46,363 nucleotides of DNA from Theodoxus fluviatilis (taxonomy: Eukaryota > Mollusca > Gastropoda > Cycloneritida > Neritidae): assembly GCA_034096865.1 (NCBI GenBank), contig JAWQFJ010002812.1, positions 120,001-166,363 of the forward strand. Reading direction: 5' to 3'. Each line of letters begins with the position of its first letter. The first letter of the stretch is position 1. The notes under the pieces are model-generated. The model saw only the letters and a list, made by a program, of their open reading frames with translations. It ran no database searches and was not told the DNA's origin. The position numbers and the translations under genes are program-made. This document shows positions 1 through 11,800 of the stretch, one piece after another.

Positions 1-1329
1 CTGCCCTCTGCTGTGACCTTGACTCATGCCCTCTGGCTCCACCATGACTTCTACACTCTGCCTCAACCTTGACCAGTGCCCTCTGCCGGACCGAGGGTGG
101 ACAAGAGGGACTGGATGTTGTCCCCTCTATCTGGGCGTGTGTCTGCAGGAGACGTGGCGTGTGGCTGGCAACTTGAGCAGAGCAAAGCCTGCAGTCTGCT
201 CCAGACGAACACTTCAACAAGAGGTGCCACCCCCAGAACTGGCAGCGCACTTGACAAGGACAGGCGTGTAGGCACGGAGGAAAGTGGCGCAGAATCCGTC
301 AGAGTTGTGTGAGAAAGGACCAAGTGGCTAGAGCAAAGCCGTGCTAATTTCTGTGTTCAATTTACACAAGTGTTGAGACTGCCAAAAAATTCATCCACTG
401 CTGTTGCAATGGATGTGATGCGGCTGTGTGAAGGGATGTTGATGGTGGTATCCAGTCCGTGGACAAGATGCATGGGAAAATCATGGGGTATGAAAAGTGT
501 TTATTGTAAAGGTGGACTGGTAATCTGTGTTGCAGGAAAACTGTCTACTGTAGAAATGGATGGATAATCCTTGACAGAGGAAAACTGTGAATTGTACTGA
601 TGAATGAGTGGAAAAAATTGTCCGCTGTGGAGATGGAAAGGTAATCCTTGATGACAAAAAATGATCTATTGCGCAGATGTATGCAAAAACTCGTTGGGGG
701 GAAAAGCTGTATTGTGGAGACTGATGAAAGAACTGTGATGGAGAGAATGGGATGATGGAGAAATAGACAGACAAAAGAGTGGCTGGGTGATGGGATGAAA
801 CCTTCATGGAGAATCTGGGATCTTGGTGGGCAGTCAGCAGACAGGATTGACCAGGCAAGAGTGTAGTATCCGCGGTGCCAGACAGCTTCTGAGAGTGTTA
901 GATAACTATGAAAAGTGTACGCAAGCTTCTGAGACTGCTGGAAATCAACAGTCAGTGCTAGAAACAGTGCTAGAAATCAACAGAGTGCTAGATTAGTGCT
1001 AGAAATCAACAGACAGTGCTAGAAACAGTGCTAGAAATCAACAGAGTGCTAGCTAGATTAGTGCTAAAAATCAACAGACAGTGCTAGAAAGCTAGAGACT
1101 GTGCTAGAAATCAACAGACAGTGCCAGAAATGAACAGGCAGTGCTAGAAATAAACAGGCAGTGCTTGAATGCTACTGATAGTGGCAGAAAGCTACTGACA
1201 GTGCCAGAAAGCTACTGACAGTGCCAGAAAACTACTGACATTGCCAGAAAACTACTGACAGTGCCAGAAAACTACTGATAAAGCCAGAAAGCTACTGGTA
1301 TGCTGCAGAGTATTACTTCTATCTATATA
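1..1329. repeat. 3' flank of SURF2 with degenerate short repeats
   Basis: No gene was recognised. From about 925 to 1165 there are irregular copies of AGTGCTAGAAATCAACAG, then to about 1300 a 20-base unit GTGCCAGAAAGCTACTGACA. Around 540-730 two diverged copies of a roughly 90-base unit (GGTAATCCTTGATGAC core) can be made out. Confidence 0.6.
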
Positions 1330-1335
1330 TTTATT
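1330..1335 (-). terminator. Polyadenylation signal candidate for SURF2
   Basis: Canonical AATAAA on the minus strand, about 170 bases past the proposed SURF2 stop codon. The surrounding sequence is AT-rich, unlike most of the window. Its position supports the exon 7 proposal but is not proof. Confidence 0.45.
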
Positions 1336-1507
1336 TCTACCTCCTTACTTAATTGCCTACCTTTTCATCTATAGTTCCCTCCCTCCTCTAGTCTTTTAAT
1401 GCTTTGCACTGTGTCTTCCTCTGTCCTCCCAGAGGGCACAGAGCTGTGCCAGACCACAGAGTGGACATATGGCTGCGGGCAGCTTTGATGGGGTGCAAGA
1501 TGCATCC

Positions 1508-1600
1508 TCAGAAACGTTCAAAGAGCATGGAGATGATGACGGCAATGCCAAGCCATGTTGTGTTTTTTTTTGGTAACCTTTGGTGTGAATTCCAGTGCTT
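1508..1600 (-). CDS. SURF2: Probable SURF2 terminal exon 7 (residues 259-288)
   Basis: A strong acceptor (TTTCTTTCCTTTTCACAG) is followed in phase 0 by [16 protein letters not shown] and a hydrophobic end ISMLFERF, then TGA at 1510-1508. The piece [13 protein letters not shown] resembles the human C-terminal FKSHHRKPKSFSS (shared S, H, R, P, K). An AATAAA signal lies about 170 bases downstream. The link requires a 10.2-kb intron. The similarity is short, so a different or additional terminal exon is possible. Confidence 0.5.
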   Translation of the reverse strand, partial: KHWNSHQRLPKKNTTWLGIAVIISMLFERF

Positions 1601-2690
1601 CTGTGAAAAGGAAAGAAAAGCATTAGATCTGTGTATTAGAATGGAGAGGACGGCACACTTTGTAGTTTGAGAGCGATTGCCAAGAAGTGCAGCTGAATCT
1701 GCAGCCAGTGGACATGGCCTGGGCAAAGGAAGGTGTTCCCGCCGTCCCCAACTTTGGCCCACAAGGCAGGGACTGGAATGGGGCGTTGCCATGGTGATGC
1801 AGGGACTGGAATGGGGCGTTGCCATGGTGATGCAGGGACAACTGCGGTGTACCAGTGAAATGAGGTTTGCTGTCCGCAGCTCTGTGGCAAGGTCACCGGA
1901 GCCCATCCACCATTTTTTTGGCATGTCTGGCATTTCTAGCCTGTCTAGCATTTCTAGGCTGTCTGTCATTTCTAGCCTGTCTGGCATTTCTAGCCTGTCT
2001 GGCATTTCTAGCCTGTCTGGCATTTCTAGCCTGTCTGGCATTTCTAGGCTAGTCTGGGCATGTGATGCCAGGAAAAAATGCAGAAGAGTGGGACAAGCTT
2101 GAGACTGGTGGCAGGTGGTGTGGGTGTACGGAGACATACAGGTGTGGGCTGCAGTAGGAAACGAGTGCCAGTGCAGCAGAGCTGGTTGCCTGCACACAGA
2201 CAAAAGAGTGCCACTTGAAGGAAGGGCATGTCGCCAACATGAACGGCGTCTGCCATGGACGCCCATGGTGCCAGCCGCAGACTGGAGTAGCGCCTCCCTG
2301 CTTCCCTGCAGTGGCAGTGCCTGTGGCCAGGTGTGAGCTGGTCCGGGTCTAAACAGGAACCACAAAGCAGAGTGGAGGACTTGCCCTGGAAACCACGGGA
2401 AGCATGCACTCGGCCTGGTGCCACAGTGTGGCAGGCTTTGCCACGGAGTCGAGAGCAAAGACTGCAAGGACACGCAGTGTGACCCATGGCCGCCTTCCTC
2501 TCTTGTCCCAGGGGAGCTTTTCCAGCACAGGCGGCAGGACTGCAGTCAGCACCGGTCGGCACCAGTCGGCACCACTCAGCACGTCAGCAGTGCTGGGAAG
2601 CCAGGTGCTCTGCCTGCTTGCCAGCTGCACTTGTCATTGCTTGGATCATGAACACTGTCCTTTATGTCATCATATCTTGCTCTCACTAGG

Positions 2691-2749
<59 letters not shown>

Positions 2750-2758
2750 CGAGCGAGC

Positions 2759-2804
<46 letters not shown>

Positions 2805-5800
2805 GCTAGAGAGAGAGAGAGAGAGAAAGCAAGCTAGAGAGAGAGAGAGAGAGAGAGAGCGAGCTAGAGAGAGAGAGAGAGCAAGCTAGAGAGAGAGAGA
2901 GGAGAGAGAGAGTGATCTAGAGAGAGCAAGAGAGAAAGAGAGAGCGCGAGTGCTTTGTAAGTTGAGATTGTGGTGACGGGGACATCTCTGCTCTGCTCCA
3001 TTATGTGGAGATATCTCCGCTGTGCTCCACTGTACTGAAGCCATCTCCGCTGTGCTCCACTGTACTGAAGCCATCTCCGCTGTGCTCCACTGTACTGAAG
3101 CCATCTCTGCTCTGGTCCATTATGTGGAGGTATCTCTGCTGTGCTCCACTGTCCTGAAGCCATCTCCGCTGTGCTCCACCATTGCGAAGCCTGCCTCTCT
3201 GCCTGGAGAACTCCAGCCCCCCGCACCCACTCCACCCAAACTGGCCGCCCGCCAGACCTGCTGTTGTTGCGTAGACCCTGGCCCAGAATGCATCAGTGCT
3301 TCCATCTTGCAAGTTCTGCCAAACTGTTTTGCTGTGAAAGCTGCAGTGCTGTTGTTGAAGTGTTCTTGGTGAGCAATTGTGTGCATGGGCGCGAGTGCGT
3401 GCGTGCTTGTGTGCCGTTTGAAAGACTGCTTATTTCTACAAGTGGCATATGAGGTTGAGTTGAGTTGAGGAAGGAAATAAACGTTCCTTTTCTACTACAG
3501 TACTACTTTGGTGTCTTGTTTTCTACTACAGTATTCCTTTGTTTCTTGTTTTCTACTACAGTATTCCTTTGTTTCTTGTTTTCTACTACAGTATTCCTTT
3601 GTTTCTTGTTTTCTAGTACAGTATTCCTTTGTTTCTTGTTTTCTACTACAGTATTCCTTTGTTTCTTGTTTTCTAGTACAGTATTCCTTTGTTTCTTGTT
3701 TTCTAGTACAGTATTCCTTTGTTTCTTGTTTTCTACTACAGTATTCCTTTGTTTCTTGTTTTCTAGTACAGTATTCCTTTGTTTCTTGTTTTCTACTACA
3801 GTATTCCTTTATTTCTACTACAGTACTTCTTTGTGTCTTGTTTTCTACTACAGAACTCCTTTGTGTCTTCTACTACAGTACTCCTTTGGTGTCTGTGGCG
3901 TTTTCTACTACAGTACTACTTTGGTGTCTATGGCGTTTTCTACTACAGTACTACTTTGGTGTCTATGGCGTTTTCTACTACAGTACTACTTTGGTGTCTG
4001 TGGCGTTTTCTAATACAGAACTGCTTTGGTGTCTACAGTACTACTTTGGTGTCTGTGGCGTTTTCTACTACAGTACTACTTTGGTGTCTTGTTTTCTACT
4101 ACAGTACTACTTTGATGTCTACAGTACTACTTTGGTGTCTGTGGCGTTTTCTACTACAGTACTACTTTGGTGTCTGTAGCGTTTTCTACTACAGTACTAC
4201 TTTGGTGTCTACAGTACTACTTTGGTGTCTACAGTACTACTTTGGTGTCTGTGGCGTTTTCTACTACAGTACTACTTTGGTGTCTTGTTTTCTACTACAG
4301 TACTACTTTGGTGTCTTGTTTTCTACTACAGTACTACTTTGGTGTCTACAGTACTACTTTGGTGTCTGTGGCGTTTTCTACTACAGTACTACTTTGGTGT
4401 CTTGTTTTCTACTACAGTACTTCTAATGAAGGTATTCAGGCAGGTATTCAGGCAAGACACTTTCCTCTCCGGGCCTTGCCCGACCTAAATGTAAAGAGGA
4501 GGTGAACCGGTATTAGACTGCAATAAGAAAAAGAAAAAGCATGACCGGAGTCTCACTAATTGTATTCTCTCGAGAAAAACTGAGGCCCTGAAGAGGGCCG
4601 TTTGTGGAAGGGCTGACGGCACTTGCAGGCGAAGGTAGTGGCTTGGCTCTACTGGCGATGGCGTCAAGCCCAGCGGCGTGGAGCGCAGAGAGTTCGCTGT
4701 TGGAATCTTTGGCAATGGCGTCGAGCTTGGCAAGCTTTCGGAGGGAAACTCCTTCTTCAGGCCAAGTGGTGGTAAGGGACTGGCGAGGGTGGGGTTTTAA
4801 GCACGGGACTCGAGGAGTCGTTCACCAAGTCATGGCGAAGGCCCGAGCAAAGTGCTGTCGCACGGGAAAAGCAGGGGTGGAGCAGCGTTCACGGCAGCAG
4901 ACGGCCAGCAAAATCTTTCATTTCAGCAACAATTCATCTAGACTGCATTATTGCAATTCTGTTTGCAGAGGCGCCCTTATGTCTCCTCAAGAGACTGCAG
5001 GCAATCCAGAATGCAGCGGCCAGAGTTGTCTCAAGAAAGAAACAAGAAGGGCAAAGCCCAAACGACTCACATGCTTGACCTTGACATGACCTTGACCTTC
5101 AGGTGACCTTCAAGGTCAAGGCCAATCAACTACACCTAGCAATGACATCATACACTAAACTAAGGAATGCTTTACACATTTTTCCTACCAAAATACATGT
5201 GGCCTTGACCCAAGGTCAAGGTCATGCAACACAAAGCTGTTAATTCAAGACATAGGAAGCATAATGGTGCTTATTGGCACTTTCTACCATGAGATATGGT
5301 CACTTTTAGTGGTTCACTACCCCATTTTGGTCACATTTCATTAGGGTCAGTGACCTTGACCTTGATGATATGTGACCAAATGTGTCTCATGATGAAAGTA
5401 TAACATGTGCCCCACATAATTATTAAGTTTGAAACAGTTATCTTCCATAGTTCAGGGTCAAGGTCACTTCAAAATATGTATACAATCCATTTTTGAAGAG
5501 CTCCTGTGACCTTGACCTTGAAGCAAGGTCAACCAAACTGGTATCAAAAAATAGGGCTTACTTTGCCCTATATACCATGTATAGGTGAGGTATCCAATCT
5601 CAAAAACTTCAGATAAAATTGAGAAAATGTGAAAAATGGCTATTTTTTAGACAACATTTATGGCTCCTGCGACCTTGACCTTGAAGCAAGGTCAAGTCAC
5701 TATGTATGTTTTTTGAGGCCTTGTCATCATACACCATCATGCCAAATTGGGTGTTGATAGACTTAATAGTCTCCGAGAAAAATCCTACGTTTAAGTTTTT

Positions 5801-8800
5801 TACGCCCGGACGGACGGACGGACGACACGGGTGAGTACATAGACCAGGGTTCGTACAGGTTTTTAGATACAAAATTCCATGACTTTTCAATGACTTTCCA
5901 TGATCTTCAACAACATTTTCCATGACCTAGCGTACTGTGATACATGACAATTTTACAGAGAAAAGTGTATGGCGCATGACCAAACTCACGCACAATACAT
6001 CCGTTGTAAAAAAAAATCTAATTCTTTTAATTATTTTTACAGCAGATTGATTCAAAAACTGACAAATGCAGAAAATTTTCAAACAAGTACTCCTTAAAAT
6101 GATGATACTTTTGTCCCAAATTCTCTGGTGCTTCAACGATTAACGCACGCTGAATGTGGTAATCGAGCACGCGTCTACACAACGCCATTGCGGTCCGCTG
6201 TACACACAAACAGGTGGAAAATTTCCGCCTGTTTTCTTCTTTCAAGCGCACAATCCGGGGGCTAGACAAAAAGTAGATTCATCGTACATTAACATCGAAT
6301 ATAGCGTTGGAAGGGGGAAATCTTGTAGAATCCGAGGGTGTCTGTACGAAATTGATCGGAAAAGCGGGAGTGAGCAAATTTTAACAAAATGTCCAATGAT
6401 GTTCGAACTTTCATCCATAACTCGTCTTTCGATTTTCACTGGAAGTTCAAACATACACCGAACGAAAGAGCAATCTTTCCTCTAATGAGTAGTAAAGTTT
6501 CAACTTGATCAAATGAGAAACTTCGACGGACGAGTGTTTAGAAGAGACCAACCCGTGTCGCGAAATGCAAACTCCGTTGAGCCACCGCGAGTCGGTAGTG
6601 GCGGAGGGTGTTTTTTTTACGTAATCGGCTTGTATGTTCTCAGCGGAAATAAGACGGATTAACACAAAACTACACGACATATGTTCTTGAAACCTTCTGC
6701 TTCATAAACAACTTTCATTCTTGTTTTTATTCACAATATTTTGTGGATTGTCCACAATTAGCCATGAAAGTGAAGTGGTATTGCCGAGTGCATTTTGGCT
6801 AGTACTGTAGTAGCGCAAAGATTTGATAGAAATTACCACGGAATCCTACCACTAGTTTTAAAAAATTAGACAACTCAGAAAGACTTTCATCTTTCATGTT
6901 ACATTGGTATTTTGTGTTATTGATATGTGCGAATCCTAGAAAAAGTGGATTCTATCGAACCGACGGCCACTTCTGGTCTGATGAAATTTCTTCGAACATC
7001 GCGTGCGGCGTCTATTTAGCACTCGCTGAAGGTCCAGAGTTCTACAATACTTTTTCCAATATGTGCAAAATATTGCAATAAATATCTTCCTAAATGATTG
7101 TTCTAGCATAAACTGAAACAAAAACCCCAATAAACTAACCTATTTAAGCTGATTTGTCCGTCAAAATCGCATCTGCGCCGTCACGCTCTTACTCGCCATT
7201 GTGTGATTTTGACGGTCATGCTATTTACCGAAATGGCGCTAATGTCTTCGAAATGGCTTAGAAATGAGCATATATATCGTTATCCCCTTCTTGAATATGA
7301 TATATTTAAGCTATTCTAATTAAACCAGAACTATATTTGACCAAATTACGTTAGAAACAGCAACATTTTGAAACAGACATGCGGTCGCCATTTCGATCCA
7401 GCGCCAAATGGTAAATAGCAAAATCGGACATGGATATCCAGCTGTTTCTTCTGAAGTTCAGCATTCAGGGACTCATCAAAGAGCAGCACCAGAGAATCAG
7501 AAGACCGGGCCTTTGCCTTGAGCATGTCTAAGAAATGTGGCCCCAGACCAAAAGTTGTCAAGTACTGGGCTTTGCTTTCACTCAAGGCAAACTTGGAGGC
7601 GATGACACTGTCGGGAAACATGCGACGGAACAGCTCGTTCATTCCTTTGGTACTGGAGAATGAGAAGTGGGAGATGACCATTTTCAAAGTCCACAAAATT
7701 TCTGCTTTCAGTGTGTCCTCTGTTGTCAAGAAAGTGTCAATCCCAGTAGATCTACTGCCACTGCCAGTGGGTGCAGGCCTAGTTTCGACCGGCGTAGCAG
7801 CGCCAGCTGGAACCTCCACCTTTGAAGCACTCTCTGTCTCAGCATTTTTTGCAGTTTGAACAAAATCTGATATTCGTGTTTGACGTTTGCTCTTTTCTTC
7901 TTGGTGCTTTTTAGCACGCGCCTGGTGCGCGACACCTTTCATGTGGCTTTTCAACGCTGCCGCTCCCATGTTGGATACATCAGTCTTTTTCACAAAATCG
8001 GCACTTTGCCATCCCATCCACTCTCGCTCAAATGACCCACTCACGGTATTCAGGGTCTCCTGTCCAAGAGTCTTGAAAGCGACACTTTCCAGGCATGATG
8101 ATAATCTGATTCTCAAAGAAACACTGCACTACAAACAAAACAATCTCTTTTCACTCTGTCCTAGTTTGAACCAACTGACCGGACCGGCGTGGAAATGAAA
8201 CGAGGTCACCTAGCCAAAGAACCAATCAGGAAGCAGAAGGCACACGAGCCTTCAGAATTAACCAATGGGATGCAAGGGCACGTTTTCCTGACGTGCTCAG
8301 CATTTAAAATTAGATTGAGAGTATCGCGCGAAGCACAGCCTAGAAAACGTCTTTTTTTCTTTCTTTTTTTTTCTTTCTTAAATTCCATGACTTTCCATGA
8401 CCTAAGTTGAAATTCCATGACTTTCCAGGCCTGGAAAATGAAAAATCAAATTCCATGACTTTCCAGGTTTTCCATGACCTGTACGAACCCTGATAGACTC
8501 ACTTTTGCTTCGCATGTGAGTCAAAAAACTGACCATATCACTCCAGTTCTCAAGGCTCTTCATTGGCTTCCTATACAAGGGAGAGTTAGGTTCAAGTTGG
8601 GAGTTTTCACTCATGCTTGCTTCCACTCAGTGGACCCCTCCTATCTTCAGAACATTGTCCCACTATACAAACCTGCCAGGAACCCATCGCTCGGGCACAC
8701 AGCCCCTTCTATGGCCTCAAGTTTCATCCAAGAGGTCCTTCGAGTCGAAGGCCTTTTCATCTGCTGAGCTAGCAGTGTGGAATTCCTTGCCTGAGGCCCT

Positions 8801-11800
8801 TAGATGGTGCTCCTTGCAAAAAGACTGCAAATGACAACTCAAGACACATATCTTCCAAACAACATTTTAGGCCTCCATTAATAACAACACAACAGGAAGT
8901 TGTACTTTTCATTCAGCAAATACAACAATGGAAGGAAGGACAAGAGGCTGTCTGCTTGCCGTGGCACTGGCGCAATGCCAAAGCCACTGTAGTCACGGAC
9001 GTCAGAGATGGAGAGATGGTCTCTGCTTGCCGTGGCACTGGCGCAATGCCAAAGCCACTGTAGTCACGGCCGTCAGAGATGGAGAGATGGTCTCTGCTTG
9101 CCGTGGCACTGGCGCAATGCCAAAGCCACTGTAGTCACGGACGTCAGAGATGGAGAGATGGTCTCTGCTTGCCGTGGCACTGGCGCAATGCCAAAGCCAC
9201 TGTAGTCACGGACGTCAGAGATGGAGAGATGGTCTCTGCTTGCCGTGGCACTGGCGCAATGCCAAAGCCACTGTAGTCACGGACGTCAGAGATGGAGAGA
9301 TGGTCTGTGCTTGCCGTGGCACTGGCGCAATGCCAAAGCCACTGTAGTGGACGTCAGAGATGGAGCGATGGTCTCTGCTTGCTGTGGCAGCGCAGTGCAG
9401 GGCTCATGTGAATTTTCCCCTGATAACTTGGCCAGCTCTCTGGCATCTCGTCAGTGACACTCCACCTCGGCACTCTTCCAGTCTCAGACTGCCGGATATT
9501 TTTGCCGAGGAGGTGGAGCACTGCCAGACAAGTCTGGCCTTTGTCTCTCAGTCTGCAGCCCCCACTGTGTGCTGTGGAGTGCCAGGTCTCTCTCTCTCTC
9601 CACACAGGCACGCACACATACACCGCTCCAGTCCTGTGACAGCGAGTGGTCCACTCCTTACAGTGTACTCCAGTCTTTCTCCACACCGCTCCAGTCCTGT
9701 GACAGCGAGTGGTCCACTCCTTACAGTATACTCCAGTCTTTCTCCACACAGCCATGCAGGGCTGAGTGAGGGCGAAGCAGGCCCTGTGAGGGGGAAGCAG
9801 GGCTGCCACTGTCCTACACTGAGTGTGGGTGAAGACGGCACTGTGAGGGTGAAGACAGCACTGTGAGGGTGAAGCCGGCCTTGTGAGGGGGAAGCCGGGC
9901 TGCCACTGTCCTACACTGAGTGTGGGTGAAGACGGCCCTGTGAAGGTGAAGACAGCACTGTGAGGGGGAAGCCGGCCCTGTGAGGGGGAAGCCGGGCTGC
10001 CACTGTGCTACACTGAGTGAGGGGGAAGCCGACCTTGTGAGGGGGAAGCCGGGCTGCCACTGTGCTACACTGAGTGAGGGGGAAGCCGACCTTGTGAGGG
10101 GGAAGCCGGGCTGCCACTGTGCTACACTGAGCGAGGGGGAAGCCGACCTTGTGAGGGGGAAGCCGGGCTGCCACTGTCCTACACTGAGTGAGGGGAAGAC
10201 GACCCTATGAGGGGGAAGCCGGGCTGCCACTGTCCTACACATCGAGGAGAGCTCCTGGTCTCCCTCTCTTTCCCCTTTTCCTCTTTCCTTCCTTCTTTCT
10301 TTCTTTCCTTCCTTCCTTGTTCCTCCCTCCTGCTTTTTCTGAACAGCAACACCCGGGCTGGATCTACAACATTTTCTTTTTCTTTGGCCGTCTGGAAAGT
10401 GTCTGCAAAGGAAGGATGAAAGTTTACAACAATAACATGGCCATCTTCTTGAATTATGACAAAAACACAGCCATTCCTAGTTCAAATCAATGATACTATT
10501 TCTGGCAAGTAAAATTTCAAAGCATTCAGTACACTGTGCTTTTCAACATCACCCACTGGAGCAGAGGTGTAATTACAGTGTCAAAAAAGTATGTAACTAC
10601 AATGCTACTAATTCTTGTGGCAAACCAAAGCAAATGGACACAAAGACACTTCATCCAGGTAACGGCAATTATCAAGCTCTCAGGGTTTTGTTGTCTCCCT
10701 CCACTGTCATTAAGGCCCTAAGTCACAGTGGAGACAACAACAAGGCCCTAAGTCATAGTGGAGACAACAACAAGGCCCTAAGTCACAGTGGAGACAACAA
10801 CAAGGCCCTAAGTCACAGTGGAGACAACAACAAGGCCCTAAGTCACAGTGGAGGGAGACAACAACAAGGCCCTAAGTCACAGTGGAGGGAGACAACAACA
10901 AGGCCCTAAGTCACAGTGGAGGGAGACAACAACAAGGCCCTAAGTCACAGTGGAAGAAGACAACAACAAGGCCCTAAGTCACAGTGGAGGGAGACAACAA
11001 CAAGGCCCTAAGTCACAGTGGAGACATCAACAAGGCCCTAAGTCATAGTGGAGACAACAACAAGGCCCTAAGTCACAGTGGAGACAACAACAAGGCCCTA
11101 AGTCACAGTGGAGACAACAACAAGGCCCTAAGTCACAGTGGAGGGAGACAACAACAAGGCCCTAAGTCACAGTGGAGGGAGACAACAACAAGGCCCTAAG
11201 TCACAGTGGAGGGAGACAACAACAAGGCCCTAAGTCACAGTGGAGACATCAACAAGGCCCTAAGTCACAGTGGAGGGAGACAACAACAAGGCCCTAAGTC
11301 ACAGTGGAGGGAGACAACAACAAGGCCCTAAGTCACAGTGGAGGGAGACAACAACAAGGCCCTAAGTCACAGTGGAAGAAGACAACAACAAGGCCCTAAG
11401 TCACAGTGGAGGGAGACAACAACAAGGCCCTAAGTCACAGTGGAGACATCAACAAGGCCCTAAGTCATAGTGGAGACAACAACAAGGCCCTAAGTCACAG
11501 TGGAGACAACAACAAGGCCCTAAGTCACAGTGGAGACAACAACAAGGCCCTAAGTCACAGTGGAGGGAGACAACAACAAGGCCCTAAGTCACAGTGGAGG
11601 GAGACAACAACAAGGCCCTAAGTCACAGTGGAGGGAGACAACAACAAGGCCCTAAGTCACAGTGGAGGGAGACAACAACAAGGCCCTAAGTCACAGTGGA
11701 GACATCAACAAGGCCCTAAGTCACAGTGGAGACAACAAGGCCCTCAGTCACAGTGGAGACAAGCTAGGAAGAGGTCTTTTCACTTTTCTCACCTTTCCAG

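Larger units (their letters stand above)
5845..8492. mobile_element. hAT-superfamily DNA transposon, decayed
   Basis: Perfect 16-base terminal inverted repeats (CAGGGTTCGTACAGGT at 5845-5860, complement at 8477-8492) with the CAGGG/CCCTG ends usual for hAT. The flanks are a 6-base direct repeat ATAGAC (5839-5844, 8493-8498), shorter than the usual 8. Subterminal repeats of TTCCATGACTTTCCATGACC occur at both ends. Inside is a minus-strand transposase remnant. Length is 2648 bases. Confidence 0.85.
5064..8522. mobile_element. Foldback/MITE-like element with clustered TCAAGGTCA sites, split by a hAT insertion
   Basis: The outer ends are an 11-base inverted repeat, GACTCACATGC at 5064-5074 and GCATGTGAGTC at 8512-8522. 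Element sequence is present at 5064-5844 and 8493-8522; the middle is a later hAT insertion. The right end itself can fold (GACTCAC...GTGAGTC, 8496-8522). The left part has about ten exact copies of TGACCTTGA or its complement and a (GGAC)n stretch at 5813-5826. No ORF was recognised, so it is probably non-autonomous. The class is uncertain. Confidence 0.65.

Noticed and set aside
8206..8418. A Lys-rich minus-strand frame as a SURF2 tail exon
   Set aside because: It lies inside the hAT terminal region and is produced by a T-rich tract.
9814..10338. Alternative SURF2 last exon beginning at 10338 ([20 protein letters not shown])
   Set aside because: It has an acceptor and the right phase and is Lys/Arg-rich, but then runs about 140 codons through the 57-bp array with no stop until 9814. 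The exon at 1600-1508 fits the family tail and a polyadenylation signal better.
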